The notes under the pieces were generated by a model. It did not search any database. It was given only the letters and a program-made list of their open reading frames with translations, and was not told where the DNA came from. Made by a program: the position numbers and the translations under genes. A stretch of 64,000 nt of DNA from Enterococcus sp. BWR-S5 (lineage in GTDB: Bacteria; Bacillota; Bacilli; Lactobacillales; Enterococcaceae), in contig NZ_JADOEQ010000014.1 of assembly GCF_016745255.1 (NCBI RefSeq), forward strand, positions 91,688 through 155,687. The letters are read 5' to 3'. Numbering within the stretch: position 1 is the stretch's first letter; every line of letters begins with the position of its first letter. Below, one piece after another: positions 10,994 to 19,097 of this stretch.

Positions 10994-13967
10994 TACATCA
11001 GAACGAGGATTTGAGGGAAATATAGAACACTATTTGATGAATACAAACTATGAATCGTTAGTTTTTGATAAGCCTTCTCTAACTTCTCTTCGATCTTCAG
11101 GAATTGATAAAAAGATGTTATGGCGCTTTTTAGAGTCTACACAAGAAAAAGAACTCAATCATTTACGGCGTAAGTATTCTTTAGGAAATGCAGATGATAA
11201 AATTCTGGAGCGTATTTTGAGCGAAATAGATCGAAAAGGTTTATTAGATGTTCTTCGTCATGGAGTAAGAGATAGAGGGGTACATCTTAAATTAATCTAC
11301 AATAAACCTGAAACGGAATTAAATCGAACACTAGTGGAGAACTATGAGAAAAATATCTTTGCAGTTAGTCGACAAGTTTACTATACTCATGAATCAAAAA
11401 ATAGTTTAGATATGGTTTTATTCGTGAACGGTTTTCCACTAGTTGTAATGGAATTAAAAAACCAGTTAACTAATCAAACAGTGTATGATGGAATGAAACA
11501 ATTTAGAGAAACACGTAGTCCCAAAGAATTAATGTTTCAATTCAACAAAAGAGCTCTCGTTTATTTTGCTGTTGATACCGATGAAGTATATATGACGACA
11601 GAGCTTAAAGCTGAGCATACTAACTTTTTACCGTTTAATCTTGGCAACCAAGGTGGAAAAGGGAATCCTCCAAGTGAAGGAAATTATCGCACGTATTATT
11701 TGTGGGAGAATGTTTTACAAAAAGATAGTTTGTTGGATATTATTTTTAAGTTTATGTATATCAAAAAAGACGATATTAAAGATTCAAATGGAGAGTTATT
11801 ATATCAAAGAAAATCGCTAATATTTCCTCGATACCATCAATTAGATGTTGTGAGAAAAATTGAAGATGATGTTCGGAAATTTTCTGTGGGTCAAAACTAT
11901 TTAATCCAACATTCGGCTGGTAGCGGAAAAACAAATAGTATTTCATGGCTCGCACATCGATTATCTAAAATGCATAACCAAAAGAATAAAGCTTTTTTTG
12001 ATAGTGTGATTGTTATTACAGATAGAAGAGTATTAGACAAACAATTACAGGATGCTGTTTATCAGCTAGAACATAAAGCAGGAACAGTTGAAAGAATTGA
12101 TAAAGATTCGAATCAATTGGCACAAGCGATTCAAAGTGGTACGCGTATTGTTATAACAACTCTACAAAAATTCCCATATGTCTTGGATAAGCTAGCAAAA
12201 CTTAGCAGTAAAAATTATGCAGTAGTGATTGATGAAGCCCATTCATCACAAGGTGGAAAATCAGCCAAAGCGATGTCACAGGTGCTGTCTAATATGACGC
12301 TGGAAGAAGCTTACGAACAAGATCGACTGATTGAGGATAATTTAACGGATGTAGAAGAAATGATTGTAGAAGATATTGTAAAAAGTGGTAAGCAAACCAA
12401 TGTTTCGTATTTTGCTTTTACAGCAACGCCTAAACCTAAAACACTAGAACGATTTGGGCGTAAAAACTCTGAAGGAAAGTTTGCTCCTTTTCATTTATAT
12501 TCTATGAGGCAAGCTATTGAAGAAGGATTCATTTTAGATGTATTACAGAATTATACAACCTACAAAACATACTATAATATCATTTCTGCATCTGATGAGA
12601 AAGTACTAAAAAGTGAAGCTACGAAAAAAATTGGTCGTTTTGTTTCTCTGCATCCACACAATATTGCACAAAAAGTAGAAGTGATTGTAGAACACTTCAG
12701 AGAACGTACTCAGCATAAACTAGATGGACGTGCAAAAGCGATGCTGGTAACATCTAGTAGACTACACGCCGTAAGATATAAATTAGCGATGGATGATTAT
12801 ATCAAAAGAAGACACTATAAAGACATGGAGACATTGGTTGCTTTCTCAGGAAAAGTTGAAGATGGAGATGATACTTCATATACAGAGACTAATATGAATG
12901 GTTTTTCGGAAAGTGAACTACCAGATAAATTTCATACTGATGATTTCCAAGTGCTGATTGTTGCTGAAAAATATCAAACCGGTTTTGATGAACCGTTGTT
13001 ACAAACAATGTATGTTGATAAACCTTTAAGTGGTGTAAAAGCGGTACAAACATTATCAAGGTTAAACCGAACTTGCCCAGGAAAATCGGATACATTCATT
13101 CTTGACTTCGTTAATGAAACAGAAGAAATAAAAAAGGCATTTCAACCTTACTATGAAACAACAGCTCTAGAAAGTGAAACGGATCCTAACCTGTTATATG
13201 AACTAAAAGACACAATTGATCAATATGAAATTGTTACTTTAGAGGAACTAGACAAAGTAGCAAGCTTGGTAATGAGTGGGAATTTAGAATCCTCAGCATC
13301 TGAACAAGGAAAACTTAACTCTATTATTGACAAAGGTGTGGAAAGATATCAAAGACTGAATGCAGAAGATCAGGAGATTGTTAGAGAGGCAATAATTAAA
13401 TATCTGAGAACTTATGGCTTTCTATTACAGATTATTGATTTTGCTGATGTTGATCTTCATAAAATGTATCTCTATGTCAATTACTTAATTAAAAAATTGC
13501 CTAAGAAAAAAAGAGATACTTTTACGTTACCTGATGATGTAGCTTTGAACTATTATAAAATTAAACAAACCGCTGTTGGTACTATTGGTTTGGAAAAAAC
13601 AGGTATCGAATATATTGAAGGTGTTGGTCATGGCGTAAGTTCAATTATAGAAGAGGAAAAGGTTCGGTTATCTGATATTATTGATAAAATTAACGAGCGT
13701 TTTGGTACTGACTTTGATCCAGAAGATAAGTTATTTATGGATCAAGTGACAAGCAAAATGCATAGTGATGAAAGCTTCGTAATGAAAGCTAAGAATAACT
13801 CATTTGACAATTTTGTTTTAGGTGTTGAAAAACAATCACAAGATATCTTAATAGATAAGTATGAAACAAATAGTAAGTTTGTCGATAAATATCTGACAGA
13901 TGACGAATTTAAGAGCTTTGTTCTAACTTATATGCTTAAAGATGTTTATAAAAAAGTGCATAGTTAA
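10983..13967 (+). CDS. hsdR: Type I restriction-modification, restriction subunit HsdR
   Basis: 994-residue motor and nuclease subunit. The N-terminal PD-(D/E)xK nuclease core is visible as LDMVLFVNGFP then VMELKNQ (about 141-162). The superfamily 2 translocase follows, with Walker A SAGSGKT (from about 311), DEAH box (about 417-420) and the motif III-like FTATP; a helical C-terminal domain binds the methylase core. No frameshift or stop is seen, so the system looks functional. It overlaps hsdS by 11 bases. Confidence 0.95.
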   Translation: MAIDTSERGFEGNIEHYLMNTNYESLVFDKPSLTSLRSSGIDKKMLWRFLESTQEKELNHLRRKYSLGNADDKILERILSEIDRKGLLDVLRHGVRDRGVHLKLIYNKPETELNRTLVENYEKNIFAVSRQVYYTHESKNSLDMVLFVNGFPLVVMELKNQLTNQTVYDGMKQFRETRSPKELMFQFNKRALVYFAVDTDEVYMTTELKAEHTNFLPFNLGNQGGKGNPPSEGNYRTYYLWENVLQKDSLLDIIFKFMYIKKDDIKDSNGELLYQRKSLIFPRYHQLDVVRKIEDDVRKFSVGQNYLIQHSAGSGKTNSISWLAHRLSKMHNQKNKAFFDSVIVITDRRVLDKQLQDAVYQLEHKAGTVERIDKDSNQLAQAIQSGTRIVITTLQKFPYVLDKLAKLSSKNYAVVIDEAHSSQGGKSAKAMSQVLSNMTLEEAYEQDRLIEDNLTDVEEMIVEDIVKSGKQTNVSYFAFTATPKPKTLERFGRKNSEGKFAPFHLYSMRQAIEEGFILDVLQNYTTYKTYYNIISASDEKVLKSEATKKIGRFVSLHPHNIAQKVEVIVEHFRERTQHKLDGRAKAMLVTSSRLHAVRYKLAMDDYIKRRHYKDMETLVAFSGKVEDGDDTSYTETNMNGFSESELPDKFHTDDFQVLIVAEKYQTGFDEPLLQTMYVDKPLSGVKAVQTLSRLNRTCPGKSDTFILDFVNETEEIKKAFQPYYETTALESETDPNLLYELKDTIDQYEIVTLEELDKVASLVMSGNLESSASEQGKLNSIIDKGVERYQRLNAEDQEIVREAIIKYLRTYGFLLQIIDFADVDLHKMYLYVNYLIKKLPKKKRDTFTLPDDVALNYYKIKQTAVGTIGLEKTGIEYIEGVGHGVSSIIEEEKVRLSDIIDKINERFGTDFDPEDKLFMDQVTSKMHSDESFVMKAKNNSFDNFVLGVEKQSQDILIDKYETNSKFVDKYLTDDEFKSFVLTYMLKDVYKKVHS

Positions 13968-13994
13968 TACATCTAAAAAAGTGTTACACTATTG

Positions 13995-14315
13995 ATGAAA
14001 GTCTTGTTCAAATTTACCATTGGTGAGGTAGGCTCAACATTTACTGTTCAAGGATTCGATTTGAATTATGCTGGAGTTATCATCGGTCCTTCTGTAAAGT
14101 ATCGGAATGGAGAAATCATTTTTGATAGGGAAGGAAGCATGAACCGCAAAGCTAAAAATCGCAGGACATTGAAAAATGGTGAGGCTGAGTATGTTGCAGA
14201 AAAGCTATTGAAGAACGAACTTAATGTTCTTTTGACCAGAGGTGTCAACGGACTATATATCTATGCTGTAGATGATGAGCTGCGAGAAGCATTGCTAAAA
14301 GCTCAAGGAAAATAA
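13995..14315 (+). pseudogene. C-terminal remnant of a DUF2075 (Schlafen/helicase-like) gene
   Basis: The 106-residue frame has the conserved end of DUF2075 proteins: STFTVQGFDLNYAGVIIGP, then LKNELNVLLTRGVNGLYIYA and DDELREAL. Full-length members have an N-terminal P-loop ATPase domain of several hundred residues that is absent. The fragment starts only 24-27 bases after the hsdR stop and has no ribosome binding site, which suggests a deletion fused the tail of this gene to the hsd operon. Intact DUF2075 genes are frequent in defence islands. Confidence 0.7.
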
Positions 14316-14326
14316 TAAGGAACTGA

Positions 14327-14363
14327 AGTCTGGTGATTTAAATATAATCACTAGACTTTTTTT
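14327..14363 (+). terminator. Terminator closing the hsd region
   Basis: AGTCTGGTGATT pairs with AATCACTAGACT over 11 of 12 positions, followed by seven T. Confidence 0.85.
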
Positions 14364-14384
14364 CTTTGGAGGAGAACATATTAT

Positions 14385-14602
14385 ATGAGCCAAATTGATT
14401 TTTTAAAGAAAATATTTCTTGAGAATTTATTAGACTTTATTGCTGGTACTATTTATTTCTATTTTGGATAAATACTGAAGAAGTCAACTTCCCATTTAAG
14501 ATATACGAAATAGAAAAAGATTTAAAGAATGAAAAAACATGGTTTTTTGTATGTATTATAAACATGCTGTTTGCTATAATTATTAATGTTATATTCTTTT
14601 AA
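14385..14602 (+). pseudogene. Frameshifted small membrane protein
   Basis: An ATG with a perfect GGAGGA site opens a frame of 28 codons that ends at a TAA (14469-14471). From about that point an overlapping frame continues with coding-like sequence (NTEEVNFPFKIYEIEKDL, then a hydrophobic segment WFFVCIINMLFAIIINVI) to a stop at 14602. A single indel near 14455-14470 would join them into a protein of about 72 residues with two hydrophobic segments. It precedes the putative immunity genes. Function unknown. Confidence 0.5.
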
Positions 14603-14620
14603 ATAGAAGCGAGGGATATT

Positions 14621-15100
14621 GTGTCTAAAAAAAGATTAGCGCTGTTGATTGGAATTATAATTGTACTTATTTTAGGAATTTTGGGGAAAGTGTACATGGA
14701 TAAACAGACAGAGAAAGAACGAAAAGAATATGTGGAGGCTGTAAAAGAAACACAAGAGGAAGCGTCTAAGTACATCATTGAAAATTATTTAGGTATTGAA
14801 ACGATTGAATGGAATGGTTGGAGTACAGATAACCATACACTTCTTTATTCAGGTCCCAAAGGAATAGATACTTCAATGACAATTAATGGGTATGAAGATG
14901 AGGTAAATGGTAAGGTGCAGTTAGGCTACAGTGCTTTAAATCCAGAATGGATAAAAAAATATACGGATTCCGTTTTAAATAATGATGCTATTATTGATGG
15001 AAAAACACAAGAAAATAAGTTTAAAAAAATAGGTGTAAAAAAAGATGCTAAAGGAAGTCCGAATGCAAAGATAATTTATAATTTAAAGGAGAATAAATAG
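14621..15100 (+). CDS. Membrane-anchored DUF1433-like protein, putative lipase immunity (copy 1)
   Basis: 159 residues: a short basic start, one transmembrane segment (about 5-23), a charged coiled stretch, then an extracellular domain with YIIENYLGIETIEW, DTSMTINGY and a closing SPNAKIIYN. It is a paralogue of the gene at 15281, with the same order of blocks. I think the family is DUF1433-like, from memory. Such proteins occur beside type VII secreted lipases, so a role in protecting the producer is inferred from position. The GTG start is supported by GAGGG and by the same start layout in the paralogue. Confidence 0.6.
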   Translation: MSKKRLALLIGIIIVLILGILGKVYMDKQTEKERKEYVEAVKETQEEASKYIIENYLGIETIEWNGWSTDNHTLLYSGPKGIDTSMTINGYEDEVNGKVQLGYSALNPEWIKKYTDSVLNNDAIIDGKTQENKFKKIGVKKDAKGSPNAKIIYNLKENK

Positions 15101-15280
15101 TGCTAGTTGATGAGAAATATTTTTCTAGCTATTGATTTACATATCACTAATTTTTTTGAACTATTATCAATGAAATCTGTGTTGGAAAAGCCTGTTGGAT
15201 AGCAGCAAGTAATGTCTTCAGTTACTGACTGCAATGAAGGTATAAATATATTTTATTATTCGAAAGAAATGGGAGATATT

Positions 15281-15757
15281 GTGAATAAAAAGAAAATAGT
15301 ACTATTAATAAGTAGTGTCGCAATAATTATTTTAGGAATTGGAGGCAAAATGTATATGGACAAACAAGAAGAAATACGAGAAGAGAGAAATCAGGCAGTA
15401 AGGGAAATACAAGAACAAGCATCAAAATATATCATTGAAAATTATGTTGGAATAAAAAAAATTGAATGGACTGGGTGGAGCGTAGGTCCTGGACCACTTA
15501 GTGTTGATACTTCTATGATAATCAATGATTATTCTGTGGATGAGGGAAATGGATTTTTTTCATATAGTGCTGGACATCCAGAGTGGGTTGAGAAATATAC
15601 AGACGGAATATTTGAATTTTATCCACGTGATGAAAATGACACTTCAAAAGGAACTAAGGGTGAGATGATTAAAACATTGAGAGAGCAAGGAGTAAGGAAA
15701 TCAAAAGAAGGTAGCCCAAATGCTGAGATTATTTATAATTGGGAGGAATCTGAATGA
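15281..15757 (+). CDS. Membrane-anchored DUF1433-like protein, putative lipase immunity (copy 2)
   Basis: 158-residue paralogue of the preceding gene: N-terminal transmembrane segment (about 5-22), YIIENYVGIKKIEW, DTSMIINDY, HPEWVEKYTDG and SPNAEIIYN. GTG 15281 is preferred over earlier in-frame starts because GGGAG precedes it at the same distance as in copy 1. It overlaps the lipase start by four bases (ATGA), the tightest link in the cassette, which supports a dedicated partnership with that lipase. The 180-bp gap between the copies (15101-15280) holds no gene with a ribosome binding site. Confidence 0.6.
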   Translation: MNKKKIVLLISSVAIIILGIGGKMYMDKQEEIREERNQAVREIQEQASKYIIENYVGIKKIEWTGWSVGPGPLSVDTSMIINDYSVDEGNGFFSYSAGHPEWVEKYTDGIFEFYPRDENDTSKGTKGEMIKTLREQGVRKSKEGSPNAEIIYNWEESE

Positions 15758-16941
15758 GCCTAACTGAAGAGGATTTAAATCTTTTAAATGAGTATGTGTA
15801 TAATGTGGATCAAGAAAAACTTGAAAAACCTAAGCTGGATCGTCCTATAAAAGGACAGGATCTTCCTATGAAAAATAATAAGGTAGTACATGTAGTTGAT
15901 ACGTTGGATGATGATAAAACCGGTTTTCAAGGATTGGCTGTAGCACCAATTGTCAATGGTAAACCGGATTATAATCAGATTTCAATAGTAGCTGCTGGAA
16001 CAGACCCTAGTCAAAAAACAACGGATGTGTGGAGTGCTCTATTTAATGGAAAAGCACCTTTTCACGAGGAGGGACAGCTAGGGGTTGCTGAAGACTTTGT
16101 AAATAGAGTTAACGATGTAGACGGATATACAGTTACACAGCTAAGTGGCTATTCTCAATCTGCGTACATGCTTGAAGTAGGTGGGAGATTGGGTATCCCA
16201 ACAACAGTATTTAATGGTTGGTTCATTTATAATAATCTATCACCGGAGGCACGAAAATTTATTAAAGAAAATCCACATTTGTTTATCAATTATCGCCATA
16301 ACAAAGATATGACAACTTTTTTGAATGATTTCAATTCTTCTTTATATACAGGAGAAGATTTTGGAACCATTATTTGGGTTGAAGGGGATAGTCATAATAT
16401 AAAAGGATGGGAATTCGATAAAAATGGACGCCTTATTGTAAATGGAGATAGCCAAGAGAAAAGAGCAGTTAAATTGGCTCAAATTCAAAATCAGTCAGCA
16501 TTAGCAATGTACTCATTATCATTACTAAGAGATAGACTTAAGGCAAGCGGAGGTAGTTTATCAGCAAATGAAGAAATTTATCTGAATAACAGCCAAGCCC
16601 TATTAGCTGTGAGTGCTGCTTCGCAGACGATGAAAACAGGTTTGGCTTCAGTAATAAAACTTTATCAGGATGCTATTGTTGAAACGGAGCAGCTCTGGAC
16701 TGATGGTTTGCAACGTGCACGGTCGATTGGAACAGATTTAAATGAATCAGAAATTATTGAAGCATTAGCTTCAGCAGGAGCGACAGAAGCAAGTGTTGTC
16801 ACTGAACCTACAGCATTTTACGAAAAGAAAATAGCAAAGGCAAAACAAATGGGCGAAAGCTTTGATGCTTTAGTTTCTGAAATTCAGTCTGGTATTGAAA
16901 AGCTTGTTCAAAGTGATCGAGATTTGGCTAGTCAGCTTTGA
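15754..16941 (+). CDS. Type VII secreted lipase effector, TslA-like (lipase N-terminal, LXG-like domain C-terminal)
   Basis: 395 residues. The first 225 form an alpha/beta-hydrolase with nucleophile motif GYSQS (Ser134) and well-placed candidates for the acid (Asp185, in RHNKDM) and base (His214, in GDSHNIKGW). The last 150 residues are alpha-helical without signal peptide or membrane segment, like the export domain of LXG proteins but at the C-terminus. That reversed order, plus two small helical proteins downstream, is the layout of Staphylococcus aureus TslA and its partners. Expected substrates are membrane lipids of competing bacteria. No type VII secretion core gene (such as essC) is in the window. 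Assignment is by layout and motif, not by search. Confidence 0.65.
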   Translation: MSLTEEDLNLLNEYVYNVDQEKLEKPKLDRPIKGQDLPMKNNKVVHVVDTLDDDKTGFQGLAVAPIVNGKPDYNQISIVAAGTDPSQKTTDVWSALFNGKAPFHEEGQLGVAEDFVNRVNDVDGYTVTQLSGYSQSAYMLEVGGRLGIPTTVFNGWFIYNNLSPEARKFIKENPHLFINYRHNKDMTTFLNDFNSSLYTGEDFGTIIWVEGDSHNIKGWEFDKNGRLIVNGDSQEKRAVKLAQIQNQSALAMYSLSLLRDRLKASGGSLSANEEIYLNNSQALLAVSAASQTMKTGLASVIKLYQDAIVETEQLWTDGLQRARSIGTDLNESEIIEALASAGATEASVVTEPTAFYEKKIAKAKQMGESFDALVSEIQSGIEKLVQSDRDLASQL

Positions 16942-16957
16942 TAGAGGGGGGACGTAG

Positions 16958-17296
16958 GTGGAAAAACAAGAATTGCTGGAAAGTGATTTCCGATTAAAAA
17001 AGCGAAATTATGAAGAAAAAGAAGAAGAGATTCTTTTTGAAAGAGATAAGGGAATTCAGGATTTAGAAGAAATTGCAGATAGAGCTCAATACTATTTGAA
17101 GGATTATGTTGCGGAGCAAGAAGTAATTGCACAGGCTTTACGTAACTTGGAGGATATGAAAGAAGAGGTCTACGAGGCTGCTCAACACGATAGAAAGAAA
17201 ATCGAACGAGAAGTAGAAGAGTTGGAAGATAATTATTATCGTGATCTTCGCAAATTATCTGAACAGGAATCATCTAAGAAAGAGGAGAATTTCTGA
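16958..17296 (+). CDS. Small helical partner of the lipase effector
   Basis: 112 residues, almost entirely charged heptad-like helix (KQELLESDFRLKK, EEVEELED-type repeats), no signal peptide or membrane segment. GTG start with AGGGGGG before it, 16 bases after the lipase stop. In LXG effector operons such WXG100-like or DUF3958-like helical proteins bind the export domain and carry the effector to the secretion channel; that role is inferred from position and shape. Confidence 0.6.
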   Translation: MEKQELLESDFRLKKRNYEEKEEEILFERDKGIQDLEEIADRAQYYLKDYVAEQEVIAQALRNLEDMKEEVYEAAQHDRKKIEREVEELEDNYYRDLRKLSEQESSKKEENF

Positions 17297-17553
17297 TGTT
17301 GGAAGATGTATTAAAGGAGTTAAAGAAAAAGGCACAAAAAATGATTATTGGTACAGCAATTGGTAGTTCGATGAATCAAAAGAAGGATTCTAATAAACAA
17401 AAGGCCGAGCAAGCTGGTGAAAGTGAACTATCATCTGTAAAATCTAATCTAGCCAGTGTTTCAGAAAATATTGGAAGTTCTGTAAAAGGGCAATTTGGGA
17501 AACAAGTAAAAGAAACATTTAAAACACAAAGCGAAAAACTAGATAAATTTTAG
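17296..17553 (+). CDS. Second small helical partner of the lipase effector
   Basis: 85 residues, ATG overlapping the upstream stop by one base (TGATG). The N-terminal helix contains an AIGSS-type small-residue turn, followed by a polar region rich in Ser, Lys and Gln. It fits the second of the two partner genes normally found with TslA-like or LXG effectors. No family could be named from sequence alone. Confidence 0.55.
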   Translation: MLEDVLKELKKKAQKMIIGTAIGSSMNQKKDSNKQKAEQAGESELSSVKSNLASVSENIGSSVKGQFGKQVKETFKTQSEKLDKF

Positions 17554-17848
17554 GGTATCAGCTACATACAATTTGGTTTTAAAGATTAAAAGACTGACGT
17601 TTAGGCTATGGTTGGAGAGGTTGTACTTTATCATACAGATAATTGATTTGTTCTTAGAGTATTTACTAAAAGGAAAAATGAATGGATTTAATCAAATGTG
17701 CCAAAATGTTGTTTTCTTCAAAATTTATATTCAATTAGAAGCAAGTTTTTTTGACTGGTATTCCAATATACTACGACTATCCTTCGGAAAAAGAGATTGA
17801 AGTTTCTCCTGAAATTGCTCAACAATTGATTAAATATATTATATATTG
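17554..17848 (+). pseudogene. Degraded coding remnant of unknown type
   Basis: Several short coding-like stretches in different frames follow the cassette: an open but startless frame of about 80 codons (to 17800), then, in another frame, TGIPIYYDYPSEKEIEVSPE followed by a stop near 17848. No good start or ribosome binding site is present. It looks like the decayed last gene of the effector operon. I could not identify the family. Confidence 0.35.
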
Positions 17849-17891
17849 ATTTATTTTAAGAAGGTTTCTAAATGGCGCTCTCACAAAAACC

Positions 17892-17943
17892 AAGAGTAAC
17901 AAGCATTTGTTCATCCGAACATGCTGCTTGTTACTCTTTTTTA
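17892..17943. terminator. Bidirectional terminator between convergent genes
   Basis: AAGAGTAACAAGCA pairs perfectly with TGCTTGTTACTCTT, followed by a T-tract on the + strand and, reading leftward, an adequate T-rich stretch. It separates the island from the convergently transcribed regulator gene. Confidence 0.85.
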
Positions 17944-18852
17944 TTTATCCAAATAATACGTATTAATCAAGATATCCTGATTATGATTCCCAAAGCCTTC
18001 GCCAAACAGGGTTAGGCCACCGTGGTTTTTGGCATCGTCTTCGGCGGCGAAGCGCAGCTTGATAAAGGGTTGTTCGTGAAGCTTCAGGTCATAGATGGTT
18101 ACATCGGAATAGGCTTGGCCGTCGATGCCGGTGTCTAGCTTATTGATACGGAGATGCTTCAGCAGGCCATACTGGCTGAAGCTGTCGTTCCACCATTTAG
18201 GCGTGTAACGTCCGCGTGTGTCGGAAAAGTTGCCTGGTACGGTGTAGACGGCAACTTTGACATCATTGACATAAATCGAGATGTCGCTTGGCCAAATGTT
18301 GTTTGACAAGGGAAACTCTGAAGCAATCTCGAAGCTGATTTCCAATAGTTCAGGCAATTCGTTTTCTTGCAGCAGGTTGGGCACCTTGTATTCCACAAAG
18401 CCGCTGCTGAACCAAAGGAGTCCGGCATCGACTCGTTTGGAATCCATGAAATATTTTGGATCATCTGACTTTCCAACCACATCATCCACTGTTGCCAATC
18501 CACAAGTCGGCGTAACTGAAAAATCCACAAAATGTCCCAGCTTTAGACTGGTAGAATGAAGTTGAAATTCCTGATAAATTTTTTCAGGGAATGAAATATG
18601 AATATCATCCACTTTTAGATAAACCATCTTCTTGTTTCGGTTTTCTCCAATGCCTCTTTCAGAGCCTAGGAGACCGGCATCCTCCATCTGCTGAACGTGT
18701 CGTGTTGTAATTGCGTTGCTAATCTGCATGTGTGCAGCTATTTCTCCAATACTTCTCTTTTCACTTCCAATAAACTTTAGAATCTCTAGTCGAGTGTTGC
18801 TGGCCAAGCATTCAAAAACAGGTAATGAAAGCGAATCTAGTGAGAGTTCCAT
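17941..18852 (-). CDS. ArsR-like winged-helix regulator of the sugar locus
   Basis: 303 residues. The first 80 form a winged-helix domain (RLEILKFIGSEKRSIGEIAAHM, recognition helix around NAITTRHVQQME) typical of ArsR-type regulators. The remaining 220 residues form a beta-rich domain without a recognised effector motif; similar regulators occur next to carbohydrate ABC importers, so a sugar or glycan ligand is likely. It is divergent from the importer operon. A perfect palindrome in its own promoter and matching half-sites before the importer suggest it controls both. Confidence 0.75.
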   Translation of the reverse strand: MELSLDSLSLPVFECLASNTRLEILKFIGSEKRSIGEIAAHMQISNAITTRHVQQMEDAGLLGSERGIGENRNKKMVYLKVDDIHISFPEKIYQEFQLHSTSLKLGHFVDFSVTPTCGLATVDDVVGKSDDPKYFMDSKRVDAGLLWFSSGFVEYKVPNLLQENELPELLEISFEIASEFPLSNNIWPSDISIYVNDVKVAVYTVPGNFSDTRGRYTPKWWNDSFSQYGLLKHLRINKLDTGIDGQAYSDVTIYDLKLHEQPFIKLRFAAEDDAKNHGGLTLFGEGFGNHNQDILINTYYLDK

Positions 18853-18868
18853 AATTAATCACATCCTT

Positions 18869-18884
18869 TTAACTTAAAAGTTAA
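18869..18884. promoter_or_regulatory. Operator palindrome before the regulator gene
   Basis: TTAACTTAAAAGTTAA is a perfect 16-bp palindrome 17 bases upstream of the regulator start codon. The same half-sites recur at 19032-19074. Confidence 0.6.
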
Positions 18885-18965
18885 TCCTTTTCTATGTAAC
18901 AACATTATACCTCATATTGATTTTAACTGTATAGTTGTTTTTGGTAATCTTTGATATATTAGTGT

Positions 18966-18991
18966 TGACGACGCTTACATTTGATGATAAT
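18966..18991 (+). promoter_or_regulatory. cre site overlapping the importer promoter
   Basis: TGACGACGCTTACA (18966-18979) matches the cre consensus at 12 of 14 positions, including the central CGCTTWCA. It overlaps a possible -35 (TTGACG, 18965) with -10 GATAAT (18986-18991), 15 bp apart. Catabolite repression by CcpA would be expected for a glycan-use operon. Confidence 0.5.
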
Positions 18992-19031
18992 TTAGCCTTA
19001 TAAGTACGAAGAAGAAATAAAAAATACTAAA

Positions 19032-19074
19032 AAGTTAAATTAATAAGAATCAGAATTATTAATATATTTAACTT
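19032..19074. promoter_or_regulatory. Inverted AAGTTAA/TTAACTT pair before the importer operon
   Basis: AAGTTAA (19032-19038) and TTAACTT (19068-19074) lie in inverted order with AATTAATA-like inner arms, just before the ribosome binding site. The half-sites are identical to those at 18869-18884, so both are probably bound by the divergently encoded regulator. As RNA the stretch could also fold into a hairpin. Confidence 0.5.
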
Positions 19075-19097
19075 TTTGGTAAAACGGAGGAAGAACA

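Noticed and set aside
15110..15202. Possible 30-codon gene between the two immunity paralogues
   Set aside because: No ribosome binding site and no resemblance to neighbours; probably chance.
17573..17800. 75-codon frame after the effector cassette as an intact gene
   Set aside because: It has no start site, and better coding sequence continues in another frame, so it is treated as part of a decayed gene.
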